Shown: piece after piece, positions 17,557 to 26,159 of the stretch | Numbering within the stretch: the first letter of the stretch is position 1 | How the letters are laid out: every line of letters starts with the position of its first letter | From: Coriobacteriaceae bacterium | GTDB lineage: Bacteria > Actinomycetota > Coriobacteriia > Coriobacteriales > Coriobacteriaceae | Length of the DNA stretch: 64,000 nucleotides | Assembly: GCA_025992855.1 (NCBI GenBank) | Contig: DAJPGB010000001.1 | Coordinates: 62,001 to 126,000, forward strand | Direction of reading: 5' to 3' | Translations under genes and position numbers: made by a program | The notes under the pieces: generated by a model | Told to the model about the DNA's origin: nothing | The model's database searches: none | What the model saw: only the letters and a program-made list of their open reading frames with translations

Positions 17557-18636
17557 CTACTCCTCGTGATGGTGGCCGCAGCAGCACTCGTGGCCGTCAT
17601 CGTGGCCGTGGCCGCCGCAGCACTCGTGGTCCTCGCCGTGATGGTGGCCACAACCGCACTCGTGGTCGTCGCCGTGCTCGCCGCAACCGCAGCCGTCCTC
17701 GTGGGCACCATGCTCCTCGGGACGATACTGCGACCAGTCCAGACCGGCGGCGATGGCGTCGGCCTCCTCCTTGTAGAGTACCGTGATGGCCTGGGTGCCC
17801 AGCTTGGCGCCACCGATGGCGTCGAGCATATCGTAGAGCGTAAAGGCCACGTCGGCACCGGGCAGCGCGAGCTCGCGATCGTCGGCGTAAGCGAGCGCCA
17901 GGCGCAGGTCCTTAATGAAGTGCTCGACCATAAAACCGGGCTTGTAGTCGCCGTCGAGCGCCTTGGGAGCCAGGCTCTCCATGGCGCCGGACTTGCCGGT
18001 ACCGCCCAGGATCATCTGGCGGGTCTTCTCCAGGTCAAGACCGCTCAGCTCGGCAAATGCCATGGCGTCTGCCATGCCGACCATGCAGGCGCCCAGCGAC
18101 ACCTGGTTGGCGAGTTTGGCAGCCTGGCCCTTGCCGGCGCCATCGAAGCAGCAAATGTTGGCCGCAAAGGCGGCAAGGATGTCGCGGACCGGCGCGATGT
18201 CGTTCTCGGTAGCACCCACGATAGCCGTGAGCGAACCGGCGATAGCGCCCGACTCGCCGCCGGTGACGGGGCAGTCAAACGCCATGCGGCCAGAAACCTG
18301 GGCGGCCTCGGCAATGTCACGGGCGAGCTCGGGCGAGCTCGTGGTGAGGTCGATCAAGACCGCGCCGGGCTTAGTGCACGCGAGCAGGCCGTCGCCCGCC
18401 AGGTAGAGCTCCTCGACCTCGGAGGGATAGCCCACCATGGTAAAGACGACATCGGCGTTCGCCACGGCCTCGGCCGGCGTATCGGCCCAAACGGCGCCGC
18501 GCTCGATAAGCGCGGCGGCCTTGGACTTGGTGCGGTTGTTGACCGTGACGGGATAGCCGGCGTCCAGGATGTGGCCGGCGATGGGGGCACCCATGATTCC
18601 GGTGCCGATGAATGCGACGGAGAGCTTGTTTGCCAT
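17557..18636 (-). CDS. Beta-hydroxyacid dehydrogenase with His/Cys-rich C-terminal tail
   Basis: This 359-residue member of the 3-hydroxyisobutyrate/tartronate-semialdehyde reductase family has a Rossmann motif FIGTGIMGAPIAGHILDAG near the N-terminus, the substrate loop CPVTGGESGA and the catalytic Lys in GAGKGQAAKLANQ. The usual family length is about 290-300 aa. Here some 50 further residues carry repeated HGHD, CGCG and HHH words, ending in ECCCGHHHEE. This is a metal-binding type sequence (nickel, zinc or copper). The DNA of the tail is itself repetitive, so length may vary between strains. It leads the operon with isocitrate dehydrogenase. Confidence 0.85.
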   Translation of the reverse strand: MANKLSVAFIGTGIMGAPIAGHILDAGYPVTVNNRTKSKAAALIERGAVWADTPAEAVANADVVFTMVGYPSEVEELYLAGDGLLACTKPGAVLIDLTTSSPELARDIAEAAQVSGRMAFDCPVTGGESGAIAGSLTAIVGATENDIAPVRDILAAFAANICCFDGAGKGQAAKLANQVSLGACMVGMADAMAFAELSGLDLEKTRQMILGGTGKSGAMESLAPKALDGDYKPGFMVEHFIKDLRLALAYADDRELALPGADVAFTLYDMLDAIGGAKLGTQAITVLYKEEADAIAAGLDWSQYRPEEHGAHEDGCGCGEHGDDHECGCGHHHGEDHECCGGHGHDDGHECCCGHHHEE

Positions 18637-18734
18637 GAAACCTTTCCTTTTGGGTTGGGTGTTGTTACCAGGTTGAATACTCGGTGCCAGCGTTTCGGCC
18701 GTGACTTGAGGGCGCTTGCAGCCGCAGCGCCCAC

Positions 18735-19688
18735 CTACTCGCCGCGCACACGGCGCGCGATGCGGTCGGAAAGCGAGGCTTTCTCGGCGCGGTTCTTACC
18801 CCAAAATGCGCAGGCCACCATGCCGGGGCCCACGTGTGAGCCGATGGTGGGGCCCACGGAGCTGCGAATGATCGTGACGTCGGCGCAGCCCTCCTCCTTG
18901 CGGATGGCGGCCTCGAGCCAGTCGCCGTCCTTCTCGGCATCGGCCGTCATGATGGCGATGGGCATGGTGCGATCGGGCACGTAGTTCTCGCGGAACGACT
19001 TGAGAATGGACTTGAGCGCCTTCTTGCGGCCGCGGTTGACGCCGATCAGCGACAGCGAGCCGGCAAGGTCGTAGGAGAGCTCGGGCTTGACATCGAGCTT
19101 TGCCGTGAGCTGTGCCGCCGCGGGCGGAATGCGGCCACCGGCAGCCAGTGCGTCGAAGCTCTCGAGCGTAAAGTAACCGTGGACGTAGGTCTTTGCCTCG
19201 TTTGCCCAATCGACCAGCTGCTTGGCGGTCAGTCCCGCCGAACGCTGGCGCACGGCCTCGAGCGCCAAGAGCGCGCCGGTCGCACAGGGCAGAGCGTTGT
19301 CGACCACGTACAGCTCAAAATCGGGATACTCGGCGCGCACGGCGTCCGCCGCCTGGCACGCGGAGTTGTAGCTCGACGACAGCGCCGAGGTAAAGCACAG
19401 GTAGACCGTGGGCGTGCCCTCCTTGGCACACTCGGTAAAGAACTCGATATAGCGACCGAGCGACACGGCGGAGGTAGACACGCGAGCGCCGGCGCGCATG
19501 CGGTCGTAGAACTCCTTAGGACTCATGCTCGACCAGATATCGTCCGTGCGCTCCTCGCCATCGATAATGAAGGGGAAGCCCAAGATATCGACATCGAGGT
19601 TCGCGGCGACCTCGGGGCTAAAGTCGCAGCAGGTATCGACGACGATGCGGCAGCGGTCAGAATGGCCGGTAGATGCAGCCTTGTCCAT
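18735..19688 (-). CDS. DegV family fatty-acid-binding protein
   Basis: This 317-residue protein is of the DegV (FakB-like) family, which bind fatty acids for phosphorylation by FakA. Family marks are VVDTCCDFSPE near the N-terminus, VSTSAVSLGRYIEFF and the C-terminal SSVGPTIGSHVGPGMVACAFWG. No FakA kinase is nearby. ATG at 19688 is preferred because GGAGT stands about 8 nt upstream; a TTG one codon earlier is possible. It follows the hpf terminator and is 98 nt upstream of the dehydrogenase operon. Confidence 0.88.
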   Translation of the reverse strand: MDKAASTGHSDRCRIVVDTCCDFSPEVAANLDVDILGFPFIIDGEERTDDIWSSMSPKEFYDRMRAGARVSTSAVSLGRYIEFFTECAKEGTPTVYLCFTSALSSSYNSACQAADAVRAEYPDFELYVVDNALPCATGALLALEAVRQRSAGLTAKQLVDWANEAKTYVHGYFTLESFDALAAGGRIPPAAAQLTAKLDVKPELSYDLAGSLSLIGVNRGRKKALKSILKSFRENYVPDRTMPIAIMTADAEKDGDWLEAAIRKEEGCADVTIIRSSVGPTIGSHVGPGMVACAFWGKNRAEKASLSDRIARRVRGE

Positions 19689-19706
19689 CAAAGCGACTCC
19701 TTACGT

Positions 19707-19739
19707 AAAAAAGGCGGCCATCCGCATGGGATGACCGCC
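19707..19739 (-). terminator. Terminator after hpf
   Basis: GGCGGTCATCC...GGATGGCCGCC stem followed on the minus strand by TTTTTT. It separates hpf from degV. Confidence 0.9.
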
Positions 19740-19768
19740 GGCCGTTAACTCATGCAAGTTAACGTATT

Positions 19769-20353
19769 TTACTCGTCAAGCGTTTCGATGCGGGGCTTGA
19801 TGATGCCATATCCACCATTCTTACGGTGATACACCACATTGATGAGGCCAGTCGTCGCGTTCTCGAACACGTAGAAGTCGTGGCCGAGCAGATCGGTCTG
19901 CACCAGCGCCTGCTCCTCAGTCATCGGGGTGACATCGATGACCTTCTCGCGGACGAGCAGGTCGTCCTCCTCCTCGGGCAGCAGCAGGTCGGCCAGATCC
20001 TCGACGCGCTCGACCGGTGCGACATCCGCTGCGCTGGCACCGCCCTGGCGGTTGTCCACGACCTTGGTCTTGAACTTGCGCAGCTGGCGGGTGACCTTAT
20101 CGGCGGAGAGGTCGATGGCGGCGTACATATCTGCACCGTGCTCGGCAACGCGAATCACAGAGCCGCGGGCACGAACCGTAACCTCGACGATTGCCGGGTT
20201 GGGGTTCGAGGGGTTCTTCTCATAACGAAGTACGACGTCGACCGTCATGGGCTCGATATCGAAAACCTTGAGCGCCTCGCCGATCTTCTCATCCACATGC
20301 GCACGCAGAGCATCGGTTACCGTCGTCTTGCGTCCAGAAACCTTGATATCCAT
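19769..20353 (-). CDS. hpf: Ribosome hibernation promoting factor, long form
   Basis: This 194-residue protein has an N-terminal S30AE/RaiA ribosome-binding domain (MDIKVSGRKTTVTDALRAHVDEKI) and a C-terminal dimerisation domain (LLGHDFYVFENATTGLINVVYHRKNGGYGIIKP). It is the long form that makes 100S dimers in resting cells. The ATG at 20353 follows GGAG by 6 nt; the longer frame upstream is rejected. It is a single-gene unit. Confidence 0.95.
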   Translation of the reverse strand: MDIKVSGRKTTVTDALRAHVDEKIGEALKVFDIEPMTVDVVLRYEKNPSNPNPAIVEVTVRARGSVIRVAEHGADMYAAIDLSADKVTRQLRKFKTKVVDNRQGGASAADVAPVERVEDLADLLLPEEEDDLLVREKVIDVTPMTEEQALVQTDLLGHDFYVFENATTGLINVVYHRKNGGYGIIKPRIETLDE

Positions 20354-20570
20354 ACGTGGCTCCAATCTGCCTCGGGGACTTACTGTACTGGCTATGTACC
20401 CATTGCCGTGCATTTAATCACGCGATTTCCCAAAGACCCGAATAACGATTGCTTTGTACCGCATACCGAAGTCTCGCACTTTTCCGTGGCAAAGTGCGCT
20501 ATAGGAGGGCGACGGCGACTTAAGTTTTGCACCTAAAAAACGTATTTGACCTGCTGGTTTTATGGAAACG

Positions 20571-20604
20571 AAAAAGCCGGGCTCCCCTGTTGGGAAAGCC
20601 CGGC
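20571..20604 (-). terminator. Terminator after the solute-binding lipoprotein gene
   Basis: GCCGGGCTTTCCC...GGGGAGCCCGGC hairpin at 20576-20604, followed on the minus strand by TTTTTCG. Confidence 0.88.
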
Positions 20605-20670
20605 AATGCGTGTTGAAACCGTGAAGAGGCGTCCTTTCCAGCGTATAGGAGACGCCACCCCTAGCAATAA

Positions 20671-21678
20671 CTAGCTGTTGAGCTTGTTAATGTCGTCGTC
20701 GGTGATGGTGCCTTCTTGGCTGGACGATTTGTCCTCGGAGGATGCGCCCTCGCTGCTCGAATCGGAGGAATCGTCGCCGGAGGACATGGTCTCGCTGGAT
20801 CCAGAGCCAGCCGACTGCACGTTGGCACCCGAAACTGCTTTGCTGGTGAGGTCATACGGCATCGTGCCATACCAGACGGAGTGGACCGCCTCGAGTGTGC
20901 CATCGGCAGTAATACCGTCGAGGGCATCGCTCACGGCGCGGCACAGCTCGTCGTTGGCCGCGAGGCCTGCAACGCCGAGCGTCGAGGGCGTCTCGAGAGC
21001 GCCGACGTAGGAGATCTGGCTCATCAGGCGTGCAAGGTAGCCGCCGGCCGTGGAGTCGCAGATCACGTAGTCGACCTCACCGGACTCAAGCGCCTCAAAG
21101 CACTCGTTGATGTTGGAGAAGGTCTTTTGGTTGGCCGTGATGCTCTGTTTGGCGAGCGCCTCCTGCGACGCCGAGGAAGTCTGGACGCCCAGGGTGGCGG
21201 TGTTAAGCGTTTCGGTGGAAACGCTCAGCGCCTCGCCGTCGCTCGTCTTTCCGAACACGGCGGCAGCGTCATACAGGCAGGTACCGAGCGTGCTGATGTC
21301 GCCGTCCGTGGAATTGATGTCGCCAATGAAGATATCGGCCTTTTTGTCGCCGAGCGCGGAATCGGCAGAAGACGCATCGACGAAGGCAACCTTAAGGCCC
21401 ATACGGCTTGCAAGGGCGCGGGCAGCATCGACCGCGTAGCCCGTGAGGTTGCCATCGGCGCCCTGCATGGCCTGCGGAGCATCGGAGGTATCGAGGGCAA
21501 CCGTCAGGGTACCGGGAGTGACCAGGGCATCGTCCGACACCGTAGGGGTAACGGTCTCGCGCTCGATCTGGTCAATCGTGGGTGTCGTGAACGTGGACAG
21601 CGGATTGAACGCGCATCCGCTCAGGCCCAATACGGCAATGACCGCCGCGGTCCCAGCACCTAACCGAGCCGCGTGCAT
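20671..21678 (-). CDS. Amino-acid-type solute-binding lipoprotein (SBP_bac_3)
   Basis: This roughly 335-residue secreted lipoprotein has a short positive N-terminus, a hydrophobic segment and the lipobox LSGC. A family 3 solute-binding domain follows (GTLTVALDTSDAPQAM...GYAVDAARALASRMGLKVAF). The C-terminus is a Ser/Asp/Glu-rich, low-complexity tail, which would be exposed outside the cell. No ABC permease or ATPase gene is adjacent, so the partner is elsewhere or the protein has another sensing role. The ATG at 21678 has AGGGG about 7 nt before it; an ATG at 21696 is also possible. The leader is long (see 22027-22055). Confidence 0.85.
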   Translation of the reverse strand: MHAARLGAGTAAVIAVLGLSGCAFNPLSTFTTPTIDQIERETVTPTVSDDALVTPGTLTVALDTSDAPQAMQGADGNLTGYAVDAARALASRMGLKVAFVDASSADSALGDKKADIFIGDINSTDGDISTLGTCLYDAAAVFGKTSDGEALSVSTETLNTATLGVQTSSASQEALAKQSITANQKTFSNINECFEALESGEVDYVICDSTAGGYLARLMSQISYVGALETPSTLGVAGLAANDELCRAVSDALDGITADGTLEAVHSVWYGTMPYDLTSKAVSGANVQSAGSGSSETMSSGDDSSDSSSEGASSEDKSSSQEGTITDDDINKLNS

Positions 21679-22026
21679 CAAGCTGCCCCTCACCATGTCC
21701 ACTACCCTGCCTTCTGTGTCGTATACAATCCGTGCGTTGCGCGGAATAACGGGTGTTCCCACCAGCTGACCTGGTATTTGACCCCACACTTGCGCACCGG
21801 GGTGTTTGCTCGGGAGGCCGTAGCCACCTTCACGACTGACCCGCTCGCCCGCGAGGCGGTATTGCCCCAAAGAAAGTAGAACGGACGGTGCGGCTTACAT
21901 CTAGGACGCGCCATGATCGCGCCGCGCTCACGCGGTCGCTTACGTGGATCCCTTTGACCGCGTCTGTCTTGGACTAGGATGGACATTTCGTCCGTCCGCA
22001 ACCACAGCCTGGCAGGAACGTAGCGC
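21679..22026 (-). other. Long leader region of the solute-binding protein gene
   Basis: If the promoter at 22027-22055 is used, the message has a leader of about 340 nt. It contains several short GC-rich inverted words (for example GGACGAAATGTCC). A reading frame of about 127 codons can be drawn across part of it, but it has no recognisable domain and unusual composition. I could not assign a known riboswitch. Confidence 0.35.
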
Positions 22027-22055
22027 ATTATAGCTAAGTTCAAGCTAAAGTTTAA
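22027..22055 (-). promoter_or_regulatory. Candidate promoter for the solute-binding protein gene
   Basis: On the minus strand, TTAAAC (22050-22055) and TATAAT (22027-22032) are 17 nt apart. This is the best sigma-70-like match in the region. Confidence 0.55.
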
Positions 22056-22127
22056 GGTTAGGGGCGTCATTCGCACCGTGAGCACAGATTTTGCAGGTCG
22101 GAGCGGACCATTCGTGCCCCCATGAAG

Positions 22128-22175
22128 CCCGGAGCTCCCCTACGGGGAGCTCCGGGGCACCCGTCCCCGGGTGCC
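22128..22175. repeat. Two adjacent strong hairpins
   Basis: CCCGGAGCTCCCC/GGGGAGCTCCGGG (22128-22156) is a perfect 13-bp stem with a TAC loop. GGCACCC/GGGTGCC (22156-22175) follows at once. They abut the 221-bp inverted-repeat element. Confidence 0.7.
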
Positions 22176-22395
22176 GTGTGCAAAAAACATCAAATATGAG
22201 TACTGTTACCAATTTAGTGGCAGCGGTATTTCGCCCTGCAAGCCACTTTCAATCCCTTTACAGCCTGTTTGGAGCCCTGATACACCACATTTGTCTATTA
22301 TCTTTTCAACGTATGCCAGTCTCGGGCCCAAAAATCTTTGATTTTGCTGCTACCAATCTAGTGCCGGTACTCATATTTGACGTTTTTTGCACACG
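22175..22395. repeat. 221-bp element with 29-bp terminal inverted repeats
   Basis: The left end begins CGTGTGCAAAAAAC at 22175 and the right end, read on the other strand, begins with the same word at 22395. The two 29-nt ends differ at one position. Inside each end lies a second word, TACCAATTTAGTG (left) or TACCAATCTAGTG (right), here in direct orientation. The middle has no coding capacity. It resembles a MITE or a very long RNA hairpin. A related half copy is at 36779-36827. Confidence 0.7.
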
Positions 22396-22428
22396 ACATA
22401 TAAACAGACCCCCTATAAAGCCATGCAC

Positions 22429-23538
22429 CTATGCTGGCTTAAGCCCAAAGCACGCTCGAAGCGTATTCAGCAGCGCGTCCTGCTTCTTCCGACGAGCCTC
22501 CACGCGGTTTTGGTACCGCTTGCCCATGCGTTGATGGATGCGCCATGCGAGTGCTTCCATCGCTTCCATGTCGCAGAGCATTTCGTTGTTGACCGTCGCG
22601 ACCTCAATTCCCATAGTAATCAAGCCCGTGTTGCGTTTTTCATCATGGATACGTCCCCTCCGGGAGGAATGGCCCAGCTCACCGTTGTATTCAAGGTCAA
22701 ACCGGGCTGCTTCCTGGTACGCATCGCAAATCGCATGGGGCATCCCCGAGATTGCCTGCGCACGGTCATTGAACTCGATTTTGTAGTCGGTCTTAAAGGG
22801 GCCGCAGGAAAATCCCCCATAGGAAAACGGAAGCGAAAACATGGCAAGCATGATGCACTCCATGGGTGAGCGCAGGTTTTCTGACAGGTAGGGGCACAGG
22901 CGCAGCAGCCGTTTGGCATCGCTTCCCTTGCATACCGCGAGATAGTCCGTCAACCGTTCGGGCGTCAGGACCGGCTCGACCTCAAAGTAGCCCACATCTG
23001 ACGGTTGGTCCCTATCCTTTGCAAGTTTGTTCGCGACAGGCGATGTGTAGGGCGGCAGAAACTTGCCGCGATCGCTCAGTGAAATCTTGGAACACAGTTC
23101 CTGGGCCAGAGCAAACGCCTGGATACAGCCGACCTCGCGGGCGACGGCAACACAAAGGGCCTCGGGAGATAGGCTGTACACCCCCGGTTCCACCTCTAGA
23201 ATCGAGCCGGCAGGCAACCCGGAACACACGGACCAGCCCACACCAGGCATGCGTCGGCGCTGCGCCGCAGATCCCACCAGCAAGCACAGATCTTCTTGCA
23301 CCTCGCCGCTTTTGACTCCAATTCGCACCAGGTCGGGAAGATAGATATCCTCGGTCGAAGGCGATGACGTACACAGCACGCGGCGCTCCTCCTCGGGCTC
23401 AAGGTCCTTCCAGCCGATGTAGCCCATCTGTCGGCGCTCGGCGCGCATCATGCGTAGCGCCGAGGCGCCTGTTAGGATTGCGGAAGCCGCTAGCTGTTCG
23501 CCTGTCGGCTCGTTGCACCGCTCAATCTTTACCGCCAC
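22429..23538 (-). CDS. DUF559/Vsr-like (PD-(D/E)XK-type) protein
   Basis: This protein is about 369 residues from a GTG at 23538, which has AGGGG 8 nt upstream; longer starts would overlap comF. The N-terminal part is unrecognised. The C-terminal part follows the DUF559 pattern: SPMECIMLAMFSLPFSYGGF, then FDLEYNGELGH, then IHDEKRNTGLITMGIEVATV. The acidic and basic residues of a nuclease fold can be placed at about 281-302. In actinobacteria such domains are often fused to AbiEi-like antitoxin segments. Whether it is an active nuclease is unknown. It is downstream of comF with the repeat element just after its stop. Confidence 0.7.
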   Translation of the reverse strand: MAVKIERCNEPTGEQLAASAILTGASALRMMRAERRQMGYIGWKDLEPEEERRVLCTSSPSTEDIYLPDLVRIGVKSGEVQEDLCLLVGSAAQRRRMPGVGWSVCSGLPAGSILEVEPGVYSLSPEALCVAVAREVGCIQAFALAQELCSKISLSDRGKFLPPYTSPVANKLAKDRDQPSDVGYFEVEPVLTPERLTDYLAVCKGSDAKRLLRLCPYLSENLRSPMECIMLAMFSLPFSYGGFSCGPFKTDYKIEFNDRAQAISGMPHAICDAYQEAARFDLEYNGELGHSSRRGRIHDEKRNTGLITMGIEVATVNNEMLCDMEAMEALAWRIHQRMGKRYQNRVEARRKKQDALLNTLRACFGLKPA

Positions 23539-23549
23539 ATGAATCACCC

Positions 23550-24356
23550 CTACCAAACGCGTGCGATAGCGAGGCCATCAACGGCCGCGGCACCGGCGCG
23601 CTTGAGTTCCGCCGAAGCCGCTGCCATCGTCGCGCCCGTGGTGATAACGTCGTCGATAAGCAGCAGGCGGCGGCCCCGCACGTCCTCAACAGTCTCGTAC
23701 ATGCCTCGGGCACGTTCACGGCGTTCTTCACGACCGAGTTCACGCTGGTCGCCATGGCCGTACTTAACGAGGGCGTCGAGCAGCGGAACACCCGACAGCT
23801 CGCAAAATGGGCGCGCGATGGCTTCCATATGATCGAAGCCGCGTCGCCGAAACGCCGCCGACGTCGCGGGCACAAACACCACTGCATCGGCGCCGGACAA
23901 CACACCGCCATAGCGATCGGGTGCCGCGACCTGGGCATGTAAGGCGGTGTCGTATAGCAGCTCTGCCAGATACGGCGCCAGGCGTCGCTCGCCCGCGTCT
24001 TTGTACGCTTTGATGATCCGCGGCAGCGGATGCGTGTAAACGGCACATGCCAGGCACCGGTCGAGTGCTTCGGCCATCGCCGAGGACGTACCCTCGACCG
24101 AGCACTCGGTGCACAACAAGTCTCCGAACGGGGCACCGCATCGAGTGCAGCTATGCCGCGGGTCGATAAGCGCGAGCACGGCCAGGCAGTCTTGGCAAAT
24201 AAGCGCGCCGGCGCGCTCGCAGCCAGCACATCGCGTGGGCGACAACGCCTCAAGCGCCTCGTGCGCCGCCTGCTCGGCAAACGGTAACAATTCGTCCGCA
24301 AACGGTAGGATGCCAGCACCTTGCAGGCATCCCAACACATCCAAATGTCTCTTCAC
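23550..24356 (-). CDS. comF: ComF family phosphoribosyltransferase-like protein
   Basis: This 268-residue protein has an N-terminal Cys-rich zinc finger (CAGCERAGALICQDC and CTRCGAPFGDLLCTEC) and a C-terminal phosphoribosyltransferase fold with the PRPP loop LLLIDDVITTGAT. ComF proteins take part in DNA uptake or replication-linked processes; the enzymatic role is unclear. It follows the ricT gene after about 100 nt holding a hairpin. Confidence 0.9.
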   Translation of the reverse strand: MKRHLDVLGCLQGAGILPFADELLPFAEQAAHEALEALSPTRCAGCERAGALICQDCLAVLALIDPRHSCTRCGAPFGDLLCTECSVEGTSSAMAEALDRCLACAVYTHPLPRIIKAYKDAGERRLAPYLAELLYDTALHAQVAAPDRYGGVLSGADAVVFVPATSAAFRRRGFDHMEAIARPFCELSGVPLLDALVKYGHGDQRELGREERRERARGMYETVEDVRGRRLLLIDDVITTGATMAAASAELKRAGAAAVDGLAIARVW

Positions 24357-24359
24357 GAC

Positions 24360-24395
24360 ACAACCCTCCCTACGCTCGGTCGCAGGGAGGGTTGT
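24360..24395. terminator. Hairpin between ricT and comF
   Basis: ACAACCCTCCCT...AGGGAGGGTTGT is a perfect 12-bp stem. There is no T run, so it may be an attenuator or RNA-processing element. Confidence 0.45.
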
Positions 24396-24458
24396 TGATT
24401 CAGCGTCATGGTACCCTGACGCGTTTGGGGTCAGGCAGGTTAAATCCGTTTGCGGGCA

Positions 24459-26159
24459 CTATTCGCCGGTGGGCGGTTGCGGTGCGGACGAGTTTTGGGT
24501 CGAGCCCTCGCCACCATCCTGGCGCGGCTTGCGGGAACGACGACGGCGACGGCGCTTTTGACCCTGGTCGGCTGAACCCTCGCCACCACGATCTTCGCGC
24601 GACTCGCGTTCGTCGCGAGCAGCGCCGCGTGCGACCTTGGCTGCCGCCCCTCCGCCATCTCCGGGGCGACGGCGCGTGACCTTGACCTCGCCATCCGAAA
24701 CCTGATCGGCCACGGAGGGCACCGAGGGCTTTTGCTGCGTGCCCGAGGAATGGCGACGACGCGGACGCGGGGCGCGCTCGTCATCGTTGCGCTGCTTGCC
24801 GCCCTTGTCGGCAGGCGTATCGGAACCCGAACCACCCTTGGGGGCGGCACCGGCTTCGCGAGCGGCTGCGGCGCGGAAGGCGTCCTCGCGCTCCTCGCTC
24901 GACAAATGGCGGCGGCGACGGCGCGTGGGATTCATGCCACCGCCGCGGTTTTGCTGCTGAGGCTGCTGAGCCTCGCGCTCGCGGGGGGAATTCTTGCCTG
25001 CGGGAGCGGCCTCGCCGGCATCGCCCGAACCCGAGCGCTTGCGGCGGCGACGTCCACCGGCAGCCTCCTCAGCCTCGGGTGCCTCGGCCTTGCCGCGACC
25101 CTTACCGCGGCCGCGACCCTCGCTCTGGCTCTGACCGGCACGGGTATCGGCGTCCGCATCGCGACGGCGACGCTTGGGCATCGTCGTCCCCGCCAGACGG
25201 TCGGCGCTCGACAGGCCATCGCCCACATCGACGCCGTTCTCGCGGTCGAGCTCCATAAGCGCCAGGCGCATCTCGGGCGACTCGATACGCTCGAGCACAT
25301 CGCGCGTCACGCAATCGGGGCGGCAGTTGCAGCCCTGCTCGGCGGCCTTCTTTTTGCAGCCCTCGGAGCAGGTCATATCTGCCAGGTTGACCTTAAAGAC
25401 CTTACCGTTCTCCAGGCGCAGCACCAGCTGCTCGCGCGGGGTGTCGTACTCCTGGATACGCGCCTTGCCGAGCGGCGTATCGATAAGCGTCTTCTTTTTG
25501 GGCGCGCGGCTCTTAAAGTCCTTGTATGCCTCGAACTCGTAGCGCAGGCAGCACATCAGGCGGCCGCAGACGCCGCTGATCTTGGAGGAATTGAGCGGCA
25601 GGTCCTGCTCTTTTGCCATGCGGATCGAAACCGGCTCAAACTGTCCGCCAAAGCGCGCGCAGCAGAGCTCCTGGCCGCACTGGGCATAGCCACCCACCAG
25701 GCGGGTCTCGTCGCGCACGCCGATCTGGCGCATGTCGACGCGAATGTGCAGCGTCGAGGACAGGTCCTTGACGAGCTGGCGAAAATCGACGCGCTCCTCG
25801 GCCGCAAAGTAGAACACGGCCTTCTCGCCGCCAAACAGGTACTCGACGCCCACCGGCTTCATCTCGAGGTCGAGCTCCTTGACCAGACGGCGAAAATCGA
25901 CCATAGCCTCGTCGCCCTGGATGGCCAGGTCGTCGGCAAGCTGCAGGTCGATGTCGCTCGCTACGCGCAGCACGGGCTTGAGCGGCTGGCCGATTTCGTC
26001 GAGCGGCACCTCGAAGGGATCGGCCGTGACCAGGCCGATCTCGGTTCCGCGCTCGGTAGAACAAATGGCATAATCGGCCTCGAGGATATCCAGATCCTGC
26101 GGGTCGAACCACAGGTCGCGCGAGGCGTAGGTAAACTTAACGGGTACGACTAACGGCAT
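24459..26159 (-). CDS. ricT: PSP1/RicT-domain protein with long Arg-rich tail
   Basis: This 566-residue protein has an N-terminal PSP1 (RicT/YaaT) domain to about residue 280, with the Cys-containing motifs CGQELCCARFGG and GRLMCCLRYE. A cluster CSEGCKKKAAEQGCNCRPDC follows. RicT of Bacillus works with RNase Y in RNA maturation and can carry an iron-sulfur cluster. The remaining 220 or so residues are disordered, with many Arg/Lys/Gly blocks (KRRRRD, RRRRRH, RRRRRRSRK), reminiscent of RNA-binding tails of RNase E. It overlaps the holB stop by 10 nt and is cotranscribed with tmk-holB. Confidence 0.88.
   Translation of the reverse strand: MPLVVPVKFTYASRDLWFDPQDLDILEADYAICSTERGTEIGLVTADPFEVPLDEIGQPLKPVLRVASDIDLQLADDLAIQGDEAMVDFRRLVKELDLEMKPVGVEYLFGGEKAVFYFAAEERVDFRQLVKDLSSTLHIRVDMRQIGVRDETRLVGGYAQCGQELCCARFGGQFEPVSIRMAKEQDLPLNSSKISGVCGRLMCCLRYEFEAYKDFKSRAPKKKTLIDTPLGKARIQEYDTPREQLVLRLENGKVFKVNLADMTCSEGCKKKAAEQGCNCRPDCVTRDVLERIESPEMRLALMELDRENGVDVGDGLSSADRLAGTTMPKRRRRDADADTRAGQSQSEGRGRGKGRGKAEAPEAEEAAGGRRRRKRSGSGDAGEAAPAGKNSPREREAQQPQQQNRGGGMNPTRRRRRHLSSEEREDAFRAAAAREAGAAPKGGSGSDTPADKGGKQRNDDERAPRPRRRHSSGTQQKPSVPSVADQVSDGEVKVTRRRPGDGGGAAAKVARGAARDERESREDRGGEGSADQGQKRRRRRRSRKPRQDGGEGSTQNSSAPQPPTGE

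Noticed and set aside
21702..22085. 127-codon frame in the leader of the lipoprotein gene
   Set aside because: Odd composition and no domain; overlaps a probable structured leader.
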